Source: Aphis gossypii (lineage: Eukaryota > Arthropoda > Insecta > Hemiptera > Aphididae). Taken from it: a DNA stretch of 64,000 nt. Each line of letters starts with the position of its first letter. The first letter of the stretch is position 1. The position numbers were made by a program, and so were the translations under genes. The DNA is taken from NCBI RefSeq assembly GCF_020184175.1, contig NC_065530.1:620001-684000 (forward strand), written 5' to 3'. Shown here piece after piece: positions 47,877 to 61,400 of this stretch. The notes under the pieces are model-generated. The model was given only the letters and a program-made list of their open reading frames with translations. It ran no database searches and was not told the origin of the DNA.

Positions 47877-48365
47877 GACTTAATACATAAACAGACTACC
47901 TATATAAGCTTATATTATACGCTATAACATGATACAAAGAAAATATTTTATTCAGTCTTATCTGTTATTAATAGTTATATATTATAGTTCAAGGATAAGG
48001 TGAGATAAGGAATAAGGACTTAGGAGTCTGAGTTAATAACTGAAGACACGGACTAACTAATCGAAGTTTTAATTTAGTAATAACAAATACTTGAAATACA
48101 TTTAAAGAATCAATTTAAAGTTTAAACATTTATGTTTTAATTACTTAGTAGGTTGTAAGTAACTTATTAATATTCACTATTCACTATTTGATAATTGATA
48201 ATAAGCAAAAAACTACTATTAATTATTATATTATATACGTATTAGTCACGATTAAAGCACGAATGTACGATTAAAGATATTATTTAATTAGTGGTATATC
48301 GTATATTATATCTTTTGGATTATATATCTTAATATCTTATCTTCTAATATAAAATTAGATAAGAA

Positions 48366-49160
48366 TAACTTACAGATTTTTTATCACTGTCGGTGTTGTG
48401 TAAGGTCTTTGGTACCGATCAGCTGTTCGACCAAGTTGTTTTTGTGTTTGATTTTCTATCTTCCGTTCGGTCAACTGTCTCGCTCACACACCGCCACCCC
48501 GTCCCGTCGGGCGATCTTCGTCGCGCCGACGCGCTGTCCGTAGTCTGTACATCCCCCTCTCGGTCTACCCGGAGATACGATTTTTATTTCGTACCGATAT
48601 TCGTTCGCAAAAACATTAAAACGAAACACAACCCAATGCCGTTATTCTACAACTGCTGTGCCGTAGCACCATCGTGAACGCGTATCGCTATATTTATTTT
48701 AATATAATATATTAATACATAATACACTACAGTAAAAACGAATCATAAATCAAACATCAGACGCCGCTCACATCGCGCCGCGTTTTCGAGACCCGGTACC
48801 GTGTTATTATTTTTATAAATACTCTCTTTCGTATTATCTTAATTCTCATACACCGATTACTGACACCAAACGTAGCTGTAGTGGTTTTTAATTATTGGCA
48901 CGTATGTAGTTATTACCGCTTTCCATCGGTAACGTACCCCTAAACGTGCGTAATCGGAAAAATAAACGTACGCCGCGCCCCCGGCTATCGTGTTCGTCGT
49001 CCATGTCATTGTTACTGTTTGCTCTGCGCCATACACACGCGCCAGTCCGCCGTCTTGCCGGCTTGTCCAACAGAACGGAAACGTAAACAACTCCGTTGGC
49101 CTATCTCTGGCCGTGCATGTGTAATACAGCCGTCGGACTCTGGACGTCTTCAACGCCATC
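48366..49160 (+). promoter_or_regulatory. Promoter and 5' UTR region of the USP9X gene
   Basis: The most CG-dinucleotide-rich part of the window, with a compositional jump typical of a housekeeping-type promoter and untranslated first exon. A donor CATCCC|GTGAGT at 49160 probably joins the first exon to the acceptor TTTCAG at 49460, one base before the coding ATG. No TATA box was identified. Open frames on both strands here (48393-48677 plus, 49198-48857 minus) are by-products of composition. Confidence 0.55.
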
Positions 49161-49461
49161 CCGTGAGTATAATAATTATATGATATTATGATCGACATGT
49201 GGACTATATCCGTCTACTGGTGGGAACGATGAGATATTGGTGAACACATGAGTGCTAATTGTGTCTGTCGCCGTAACATTGTATAGAATCTTACTAGTAC
49301 GGTGACTGGTTGCATACTTGTGTTAACTAACATATTTTAAATCTATATTAAGTCCAATCGACATAACCTTGTCATATTACGATTACCCTATGTTTTGGTG
49401 CATCTAGTGCTGAGGCGGTGGAGTCTTGTCGTTGTACAAACAATAAATCTTGTGTTTCAGG

Positions 49462-52400
49462 ATGACTATTGCGACTCGTGGACAAACCGTCGGATTGGAT
49501 TCGGCCGATAACCAAACAAATGTTCAAGTGAGTTTTAATACAAGACCTTGTTGTTTGATTGTGTTCTGATGTATCTCATACTCTAAGGTATTGTCGAGAG
49601 TACTGTAATAACTTTTTTCTCCCCTTATAGAATGTACCACAGCAAAGTACACAAATCCATAGCGTTCTGTCAAACATTAACATTTTGCCACCCCAGGCCA
49701 TCGAGTCACATCAAGTGGCGGCTGAACAGAGTATTGGAGAGACAACTGCAGCTGATGACAATGTTGAAAATGATATGGAAACCAAAGAAGAAGAAACCCG
49801 TAAAGAAGACGAGATGGAGGAAGAAGAAGAACTAGTATTCCCCATTATTAAATTAGTAAATTTGGAAGAGAAAATACATAGCCAACGTTGGATTGTACCA
49901 GTATTACCTGATCAAGAACTAGTATCATTGTTGAATGTTTCAATCGCATTTTGCAAAAAAGGATTGGACGTCAACAATGAAGGATGTCAAAAGTTTTTTC
50001 GTGATGCTATGGTGTTATCATTCACACGGATATTAACCGATGATGCTGTTAACAGCTGGAAAGTAAACATTCAACAATACATCATGAATAATTGTATGAA
50101 ATTAGTAGAACTGTTGGTGCTCAAGCTTGATGATGACAACTTTCCATTTTTGGAGATGTTGGGGATGTTGTTTAATCCTTTAAATAAGTAATTACTATTT
50201 TTTTGTTACAATTGCTGATTTCTTTACCAAATCTTTACTTACCTATAGATTTCATCTATTCAATTGCACTAAACATTCGGATTATATACCAGAGATAGTC
50301 ACAAATGATTTTGATTTATTTGCAAGAACACCCCCTGATTCTAGAGCTCCTAAAGGCTGGCTTGTTGATCTGTTAAATAAGTATGTGACAAATAAAAAAT
50401 TGATAATTTTGATGTGTAAATCTTTCATTGTACAATTTTTTAGATTTGGAGTCTTAGGCGGTTTTCAAAAATTATCTGGACGATTTGAATCTAATAAAAC
50501 TCTAACAATATCAATTATCTCTGGTCTAATTAGGCCATTTGGTAATTGTTCTGAACTTTTAACTGAATCAACAATTCTTAAATACTTGATGCCTATTGTG
50601 GTATGTACATTTTTCAAGTATTTGTAACATTCATTAAATTGTTTTAATATGAATTTAAAGGAAAAGATACCTGGTTTATTGGATATACTAACTGATGATG
50701 AATTAAAAAAAGAAACAAAAAATGAAGGAAAGAATGATGCTATTTCTTCAATAATTAAGGCTTGTAAACAGCTTGCTGTAAAAGTACCAAAACAGGATGA
50801 TTTAATCAAACAATTAGAAATATTTAGACTTAAAATGTTACTTAGGTAATATATATATAAATATTTAACTTAAATCATTAATATTATTATCTATATGATT
50901 TCTATTTAATATTCATTTTTGACTGTAGATTATTACAAATATCATCTTTTAATGGCAAAATGAACGCTTTAAATGAAGTTAATAAAGTTATTACCAATGT
51001 CACATATACTCCTCATAGGCATATAGATCATGACGAAGAATATTTAACTCCAGAAAAGATGGCTGTAAGTTTTCTTAAATACATCTAATTACTTTAATCT
51101 AATATTATATAAAATATAAACTAAATTTATTATTGATATATTTATTTAAATAGAAATGGATCAAAGAAAATAATGTACTAGAAATAGTTCTTCGAGATTC
51201 TCTACATCAGCCTCAGTATGTAGAAAAACTTGAAAAAATTATACGCTTTGTAATTAAAGAACAAGCATTATCATTGAATGACTTGGATGCATTATGGGCA
51301 GCTCAAGCAGGAAAACATGATGCTATTGTGAAAAATGTCCATGACTTACTAGCAAAGCTTGCTTGGGATTTTTCACCAGAACAACTAGATCATTTATTTG
51401 AATGTTTTCATGTAATAAATAATATGAATAATATTTAATTTACTACTAAGTTTATACTAAATCATTACTTATTATAGGCTAATTGGACTAATGCTAATAA
51501 AAAACAGAGAGAAAAATTATTGGAACTAATTAGACGACTAGCTGAAGATGATAAAGATGGTGTTATGGCTCATAAAGTAATTTAGAATTAATTGTTTAAA
51601 TTATCATAATTTTTTCTAAAATTAATTATGTAAACACCTGTAGGTGTTAATGTTGTTTTGGAATTTAGCTCACGGAGAAGATGTATCAACTGAGATAATA
51701 GATCAAGCACTGTCTGCTCATGTAAAAATTCTGGATTATAGCTGTGCACAAGTAATAATACTTTTTTTATTATATAGTTTGGTATCAAGTATTTATTTTA
51801 ATGTTATTATTAATTAGGACCGTGATGCACAAAAAACAGCGTGGCTTGACAAATGTGTTGATGAACTTAAAAATAATAGTTCATGGGTACTTCCAGTTTT
51901 AAAACATATGAGAGATATATGTATGTTATATGATTCATCTCCAGTGGGAGCTCATCATCAAGCTCAAACTCATACATTATATCGGTGAGTTGCAAAAGTA
52001 CAGTAATATTAATAAAATAAATATTTTAATATTGTGTTCAAATTTGAACTAAAATGTGTACATTGGTCAGGCATATTATACAATCAAGATAACAATGAAT
52101 AGTACACAAAATATAAAATATAATATTTATTAGTATCTATAGTTCTTAGTGCTTACTTTTTAAAAATTTTCAGACAAGAAATAATTGCACGCCTTCAAAA
52201 TCAACATACTTTGGTGTCTTTAGTCACAGATAATTTATCTAAATATATGGATGATGTGAGGAAAGTTGCCCTAGGTAAATTAATTTTAAATTATATTAGA
52301 ATCTTTAATTTTATAATAATCAAATTTATTTTAGAAAACCATAATCTTGATCCTGCTAAATATTATCCTGATGGGCGCTATTGTCATTTACAACAGGTTC

Positions 52401-55400
52401 AAGAAAGATTATATTTCTTAAAATTTTGTTTAAAGGTATGTTTTAGTAAATACTTTTTTAATTATTATAAGATATTTTAAAAAAACACATTTTTATTATT
52501 TGATATTTTAGGATGGAAACCTTTGGTTGTGTGCTGAACAAGCACATCAAGTTTGGATATCATTGGCTGAAAGAGCTGTGTTCTTAGCAGATCGTGAAGC
52601 TTGTTTTCGTTGGTTTTCAAAATTAATGGGTGAGGAACCTGACATTGACCCCTCAATAAATACAAAATTTTTTGTGAATAACCTCCTGCAGCTTGATCCA
52701 ACATTACTTACTGAAAATGGAATTAAGTAAATATAATTAATCATTTTTTTATTTTAATTTCACTTAACTATGTGGAATTCTAATTTATTTTAAATGTTTT
52801 TTAGATGTTTTGAACGATTTTTCAAAGCTGTCAATGTTAAAGAAGGAAAATTATTAAAAAAAAGACGTTGTTATCAGATGGAGAACATAGATTTAATTGG
52901 TGTAGATTATTTATGGAAAGTGGTAACTAATTGTACTGAAGACATTGCAGCTCATGCAATAAATTTGCTTAAAGAAGTCAATACAAATCTGGCTCCTAGA
53001 CTACAAGCCAATCCACTTGAATTTCATCAAACATTTGTAGCTGAGTGTTTAGAAAGATTGCGTGCTCATTATGACACAGTTAGCATACTATCAAAACCTT
53101 TAATGAACAATGATGATGTTATTGAAAGAAATATAGAAATCACTAAAATGATCAGGGTTATGAAAGTGTTATATGAGTATTTAGGAGAATGTGATGCTTC
53201 TTTTAATGGAGATCGTTCTTTGTTGCCATTACATAGGTATATATATTATTTAAATATCATTTATTTATCAAATTACTAATCATATTAAATATTTTTATAG
53301 AGCCTGTCGAGGAAAACATATATCTGTAATTGTTCGTTTAACAAATGCCAATCGCTCTTTGGTTGATGATCATGAACTTGTTATGCATAGTAATGATAAT
53401 ATTTCATGTGTACGACGACAACTATTAAAAAGGTTGAGGAACAGTGGAACAATTACAGCTATAGCTGGTTCTTTAAACATAAAATTAGATATATTTCCTG
53501 GTAGTAGTATTGACCTCACCACTACTTTGGATGACAACAAACTTCTTGGTGAACTTCCTTTCAGAGATAAATTGGTAATATTTTTATTTAAATTTATAAT
53601 TCATTAATTAAACCATTTATTTGTTTTCAGTACCTCAATGCTAGACTAATGACTGCTAATACAAATTTAGCCAGTTCGCCAGATAGTAGTTCAGATAGCT
53701 CTATCACTAATAACCAGCCTCTGTATGATTTTTCCTTAAATATGGATGCCGAAAACTGTTTACCTACTGTGGTATGTATCATTTATGTATTTGTAAGAGC
53801 ACAATTAATACTAAATATAAATATAATTTATAGATCATTTCTGAAAATCCAAAATATGTTCATTTCTTCCTACAAGTGTCAGACAAGGGTATTGAAATTG
53901 AAAATGAACAACTTCGAGAAGCTGCCCGATGCATTTTAAAACTAATTCCCCCCGCAGAATCTACTATCAAAAAAATAAAGGTACTATTAATTTCATATTT
54001 ATGTATTAACATATAATTGAAATGCACTTATGAAAACATTACACCTGCAGGTGTTGTCTTCATCTTTCAAATACATAACATAGCAAATTGTACGTTCTGA
54101 AGAACCAATTTAATTCCTTAATGTTTAATATTACAGTGAATTTACTTATTGTTAAAAAAAATTGTTATAATACACAATTATCTAATTGTTAATTATTTAA
54201 GTAATATTATTTAGAGCATCTCATGAGTTTTATTTTTTTTCTTATGCCCGTTTTAAAATGTTAAAATTTGTTTTTTAAATTAAAATAAGAAAAGAAATTT
54301 GATGATTACTAAATAACATTCTTACTTTTAAATTTGATAATAGATAAATTTACTATAATTTGTTAAATGGACTCCTCACAATTTAGAATCATTTACAATG
54401 TTAGGTGTTTGTAAGATGGAGACAATGATGTGGATATTGCAACCTTTTATGATTCAATAATTCACATGGTAACTTTACAAAACATAAAATTAAATGGTTT
54501 TTGTTTTTTAAATTGTTGAAGCATTATAGTATTTTAAATTTAACACAAAATATGTTTATTATAAAGACATTATACCCACATGTGCTATTTTCATCTTACA
54601 TGCGAAATTAAACATTTAAAAGAATATTCTGTTATTTTTGATATGTATATTTTAAAATGCTCATTACGGGCTTAAAAATTAGAAAATATTCAAAACTTGT
54701 TGAGGTACCTTAGATACGGTGAAACTTCCATTTAACAAAATTCTATATTTAACGAGTTATTTTTGAGAACCTTGACATATATTTTTAATCATGTATTAAT
54801 TCTATTTCACTAATTCCTCTATAATACAATTTCTTTTTTTTCCCCATGAGACTTCATTAAATACAATTACAATACAAAGTTTTTACGTTTTATATGTTAA
54901 TAAGACAGTCGATGTATGTCTGTATAATATATTATTTATTATATTATTATATTATAATAATATAAAAACAAAAATATTAAAATAATTTATACATTCTTAA
55001 CAAGTAATAACTAAACAGTATTCAATAATCATTGTTTTTTTTTAAAGAGTAAACTTTTTGGAAAATTTAAAACATTTTAGTTGTAATATTAACCTAGTGA
55101 GTTCACTATAAATGTTTTGTGTTTCAATAGCCACATAATATTTGATATATTATGTCTAATTTAATAATCTGAATAGTAAAACAAAATAACATAAAATATT
55201 TATTTTATTATTATTAATTTTAGAGATTTTTTACTTATCGGTCAGACCTCGTTGAAGGAAATTTAAACATAGATAGTATATACTTTACTAGTTCCTCTTC
55301 TCAAAATTTATACAACTTGGAGGTAAGTTCTAAACATTGATGAATATATGGAAAATACATTATTTATAACTAAATTAATATTTGTAGGTACTATATTCTA

Positions 55401-58400
55401 TGTTGTTACCTGCCATTGATCCAATGGCAGATAAAACTCTTGAATTTCAAACACATTTTATTACAAGTAGTCATGCCCCTGAAATTATTCAAATGTTAGT
55501 ATCAAATAAATTTATTTTAGAAAATGATCAAATTACTAAAAGGTAAAACTAATAGCTATTAATTAAATTTAATACATTTAAAATTTGAGTACCGTTTAAA
55601 CTTGTGTTAATTTTATTTAGATCTATATACTTGGTTGTGCTAAAGATCTGTAGACTTGTATTATGTGTAATGGGACAAGTTATAACACAATTATGTCAAT
55701 CATCTGGATTAGTATTGGGAACATCAAATGATAACGAATGTTGTTTGTATAAGGGAGTAGATGTTATTGACCAATGTGATGATACTTTGGCATTAATGAA
55801 AGAAGCATTTGGTCTGGTGCCTAATCCTAGTTTAGAATACATGTTACGAAGTGTTACTTCTAAACTAGCACGAAAGTTTATTGATAAAATTGCCAATGGT
55901 TGTGAGACTTTAGAAGACTCTATAGTAGCTATTAATAAGTCCTTATCAAAATTTATGCCTAACCTGGATATGATCTGGAATACTATTCAGTTAGCATGGG
56001 CAATGGCTGGAGCCAATCAACACATGCTTGATGGTAAATTAAATAATACAGATCTCCATGATAATTTAAATGGAAAACCTTTAGAAATGGAAGATATATG
56101 TGGTATGTTTTTGTAAGATAATAATAATAAATTGTATTATAAATTAATGTTAATTGTATTTTAGTTTGTAAAGAAGCATTAGAAGTGTTAACTCTTTGTC
56201 TATTTCTGAAGCCGAATTATTTAAGTCAGTTAATGGAGAAAAAAGATTGGCAAATATTTCTTATTGATTTAATTTTATTGGCTAATAACAGGTAATTTAA
56301 ATTTATTCAGAAAATTATAGATTACTTATATTTTATTTTTTATGATGTTAATTACAATAATATTATTTTGATATTTTTAGACAAGTTCGTTGTTCTGCTG
56401 CTGAACAATTTTTATTGATAGTTAAGTTTAGTTGGAGTGCCGAACCATTGTTATCAACAATTTCACTAATGTTTTCTGTTCTTAATGACACTGTACTGAA
56501 ATTTGCTCAAAACTCGTATGAATATTTTCATGTAAGTTACTGTGATATATCTAAATGCATTAATAATTAAAACATTTATATTTATTCATTTATTTTTTTT
56601 TAAGGTTTTAACTTACCTATTAAATTATGCTAGTCACGAAAAAATTCCTGTGCCAGATTTTGAAGAGTTATTAAATAATGAAATTAAATGGTTAAAAAAT
56701 ATAAGAGAGAAAATAAAAACTGATGGTGACTCAGGAATGGAAGAAGTGATTCTTGAAGGTCACCTGAATATAACCAAAGAGTTAGTCCAAATGATAAGTA
56801 TCGAGAAGCGTGACGAAATTGGTTCCAATGAAACTACTGGGATAATGTTAATCAAAGAATTACTGGAAGATTTTATTTTTCCTGCTTCCAAGTTAATGGA
56901 AGATATGAATAGACATCAAACTATAGATTTTGTTGATATTGAAGTTACACCAGTTTGTAAATCTCCAAATTCTACAAATGCAGCATTTGATCTTATTATA
57001 TCTCTTTGCATTGGCTGTGTAGCAAATTTGAAGTTGACTGTTGAAATGCTTACTCAATACTTTTATTCAGGTAATTTTATTAATAAGTAATAACTATTGA
57101 CTAGTAAGAGAATATGTTCTATAAATTGCTATTTAATTTCTTTAGAACGTGAAGATCCTTTGGTTGAATGGGATTATCTACCTATGATGGGTGCAAGAAC
57201 AGCTCGTGGTTTTGTTGGGCTTAAAAACGCTGGTGCCACTTGTTACATGAATTCTGTATTGCAACAATTGTACATGGTACTTCCTATACGATTAGGTATT
57301 TTATCAGCACATGGTGCTGCCATTGATACAAATGATGATTTCAATTCTGACGATAAAAATGATAATGAGGTATTAGTTCTATTATATATTAGTTTTTTTT
57401 TTTTTATCTAATAATTTAATCACTTAAAATCTAAAATTGGTTTTATTATCTCTAGACTCAAATGGACGTTACTGAAGATCGCAATAAATTTGATCAATCT
57501 AGAAAAGAATACAATGTTGGTATATTAAAACAAGTACAAGCAATATTTGGACACCTAGCATTCAGCAAAGTTCAATATTATGTACCTAGAGGATTATGGA
57601 AACATTTTAAGTAATTATAATTCTTAAAAAATATTGTATCTTTATTTACATAATTATTTCAATAGATTACAAGGTGAACCAGTAAATCTTAGAGAACAAC
57701 AAGATGCTGTTGAGTTTTTTATGAGCCTTGTAGAAAGCTTAGATGAAGCTCTAAAAGCTTTATCCCAAGACCAAATTATGAGTAAAACACTCGGAGGTTC
57801 TTATTCAGATCAAAAAATATGTCAGGGTTGTCCACATAGGTATTATTAAATTATTATATGTCTGTTAATTTATTGTATTTAATTACCATTGATGATTATT
57901 TTATTGTAAGGTATTCCAAAGAGGAACCCTTCAGTGTTATCAGTGTAGATATAAGGAATCACTCAAATTTAACTGACTCTCTAGAACAATATGTTAAGGG
58001 AGAATTATTAGAAGGAGCTGATGCTTACCATTGTGATAAATGCAATAAAAAGGTTAGATCTAATAATAGTTAAAACCTTTTAATTATTTCTATCTGAAAA
58101 TATGATTATTTTTAATAGGTTGTTACTGTTAAGAGATTATGTGTTAAAAAGTTACCACCTATTTTAGCTATTCAACTTAAAAGATTTGAGTATGATTTTG
58201 AGCGAGTATGTGCCATAAAATTTAATGATTATTTTGAATTTCCACGGAATCTAGACATGGAACCATATACAGGTATTTAATTTAAATGATAGTTAAAATA
58301 ATGCTTGTTTTGTATAAATTGTAATAATTTATTGTTTTTATAATTTTTACCTATAATAGTTTCGGGGCTAGCCAAAATTGAAGGTGAAATAATTGACTGT

Positions 58401-61400
58401 GATTATGATGAGTCACAAAATGAAAATCATACTAAGTATCAATTGACTGGTATAGTTGTCCACAGTGGTCAAGCAAGTGGAGGACATTATTATTCTTATA
58501 TTCAAGATAGGTACATATTAATCATTTATATAATTATACAGGACTAAACTTAACAATCGAATAATTGCTAATGAAACTTAAGCACATAAATTAATATTTG
58601 CTAATAATGTTGAAAATAAATAAATTTTCTTTGTCTTCAGTTTTAAGCAGAAAAGTTTGTATTATATTCTTGAACAGACTTTCAGCATAATTGTTTCTTG
58701 CTTTTCTTTTTTTAATGTTGATGAATAATACTGTTTTTAGAGGTTTACGGTATCTTATTATTTAATTATTTAATCAATATTTTAAAGAAGAAAACCATTA
58801 TTTTATAAATTTGAATAAGTACAAATTTAAATATTCTACTTTAAAATGGTTAAAAAATAAAAACTATTTAACTTATATTAAACTTATTTTAGTTTTTTTT
58901 CTTAGAATCAGAATATTATATATATTCTTGTAATATGTTAACCATACATTTAATAAATTTGTTATATTTAAGTTATTATTAACTTCTAAATAATAGTATA
59001 ATTTTTTTTTTATGTATGATAGAAGTGCTGAAGGTTATCTAAGTGGTACAAATTTGATGATGGTGATGTAACTGAATGTAAAATGGATGAAGATGAAGAA
59101 ATGAAAACTCAGTGTTTTGGTGGAGATTATATGGGCGAAGTAAATTTTAATTTATAATTCCTCAATAATTGCTAATTATTTATTGTTTATTTTATTTACT
59201 TATTTTAGGTTTTTGATCACGCATTAAAAAGAACCAGTTACCGAAGGCAAAAACGGTGGTGGAATGCTTATATGTTATTTTATACTAAAGTAGATTCTAA
59301 CACTGAATTACTAGTTAATGGAATAAGAAAACTTAGTTTAAGTAAGTAAAGAAAAAAACTATTATCTCAAATATATAAGGAAATGTAAAAGAAGGATAAT
59401 ATTGAACATTTATTTTATTTAAATTCTAAGAATGGAGAATTTTATGTAGTATCCAAAATTATATTTTATTTATCATTTTACAGGTGATCGACGTTCAAGT
59501 AACAGTTGTATAAAAATGCCTTCTTGTATTAAACGTAGTGTTCAACAACAGAATATACGGTTTTTACACACTCGCAGTCAGTATACTGAAGAATATTTTA
59601 AATTTATTCGTAACATTGCCACTATTAATGCTCCAAACATAGTTGCTTCATCCAATGATTTACAAGTACAAATTGTAAGTAAACTTTCAAATGAAACCAA
59701 ACGCTCGGATAATACTATGAATTTTGTTGGTTTGATCTCAACATGATGTGGTGGTTGCTTCCTGATGGTTTTTAATTGGTTTTGCAAATCGGGCTAGTCT
59801 GGCTTATATTTAAATCTATATTTTTTTTGGGTGTTGCGTTTCAATTACCAATTGGTTTCAATTAGTTGGCAACCAACAAAATACATAGTGTGATCCAAAC
59901 CTAAATATCTTTTGTAAATATGTAAAGGTTGTCAATACTACTCATTTTATTTATTAGGCTACAGATCAAGAAGAATTATCTTTGTTATCTACTCAACTAG
60001 TGAGTAAGTTTCTATTTTATGTCGGTTTGCATACTAAGAAGTCATTGAGAGGAAATGCTACAGAGTGGTATGATTTAATATCACCACATATCTGTACCTA
60101 TGCATCGGTTCGTGCTTGGTTTGCTCGTAACATTTTGTTTAATCATCCACAAAGGTATATAGCAATAACATTTTAATATTTTAATTTTATTATTATTATT
60201 TTTTTTTCTCCTAAATCATTTGTCTTTAAATTATTAACTGTTATATATTTATTCAAAACATGACTTTGTAACTTGGGCTCTGCCGGTTATTATTATTAAA
60301 TAAATGAATTTATATTTTATAAATGGTAAATTAATTTTTTTAATTTTTAGGTTTGTGGAATATTTATTGCAATGTATGAGCTCTGAAGTACGATCATTCT
60401 TCATTAAATTAATTGCTTACTTGGCTCACTATTCTCTTCAAGATGATGCTATCCTTATACCAGCTATTACATCTAGTAATATCTTTATATTATTTAATAA
60501 TTACTTTTTTAAATATCTAACAAATATTATCCTCTTAATTTTTGTAGATTCTTTATTAGATACTACAGCTTCGTTAAGTGATCATTTAATTATTGCTGTT
60601 TTAAGTCTATTGCAAAAAGAAGTGGCTGAACATACAAATAGACATTTGCCGCATTATTTTTCATTTTTCTGCATGTATTGTAATTTAGGTATGGCAGAAA
60701 AACAGCAACTTTTAAAAGTATGTATATAATTTTTATAACTGATTAAAATGGTTTTATTTATTAATTATGTTTTTATTTTAGTTAAATGTAGCAGCAATAT
60801 TTATCTTGGTAGCTATCGATGAAGGTCCAGGTGGATCAAACATAAAATATCAATTTAATGAAATCAATAAACTACATTCTGTGATATCAATTTTAGTGCG
60901 GTGTTGTGATTGTACGGAAAAATGTGTATCCTCTGCTCCGGTAAGTAGATGTAAACAATAAATCAAAAATTAATGATCCTTGAAATCTATTATTAATATA
61001 AAATTATTTGCTACTTGAGCTAGTATATAGTTGCTGTTTTGTTTACAAGAGCATAACATACTTCTATGGAAGGGATATAGTTGTTTAATTTAATAAATAC
61101 AAACGTTTGTCTGAGTGTGGCCTAATAAAAATGGTTATCATCGTGTACAGTCTTATACTTATCTTGAATAGTAGATCATTAAGTATTCTTGGCACCACAA
61201 CCATATGTAACCACTTCATACTACCTCTATACACTTGTATTGGGTACACATATTTAGGCTAATAATAACTTTAATTAATAATTATCTATTAATTACTTTT
61301 GCTCGCATTAGAAATATATAAATACAAACCCCAGTAGAGTCAATGAGCATAATAATAAAGTCGTGACTATTGCAATATGTTATACAATGTTATCTCTAAA

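Larger units (their letters stand above)
46600..48365. other. Intergenic region between the divergent CULT/RAM and USP9X genes
   Basis: Mostly AT-rich. A GC-richer patch at 46815-46930 may be promoter sequence. A perfect hairpin follows at 46933, a GGGGTGTT/AACACCCC inverted pair lies near 47125-47148, and a hAT-type miniature element at 47715. No coding exon was recognised. Confidence 0.45.

Noticed and set aside
48393..49198. Open frames on both strands upstream of USP9X
   Set aside because: They lie in CG-rich promoter and 5' UTR sequence, have no domain content, and the coding ATG with correct splicing is at 49462.
59023..59080. USP9X as a pseudogene because of the premature stop after the first acceptor
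   Set aside because: All downstream exons remain conserved and in phase to the natural stop, and an acceptor 11 bp further restores the frame.
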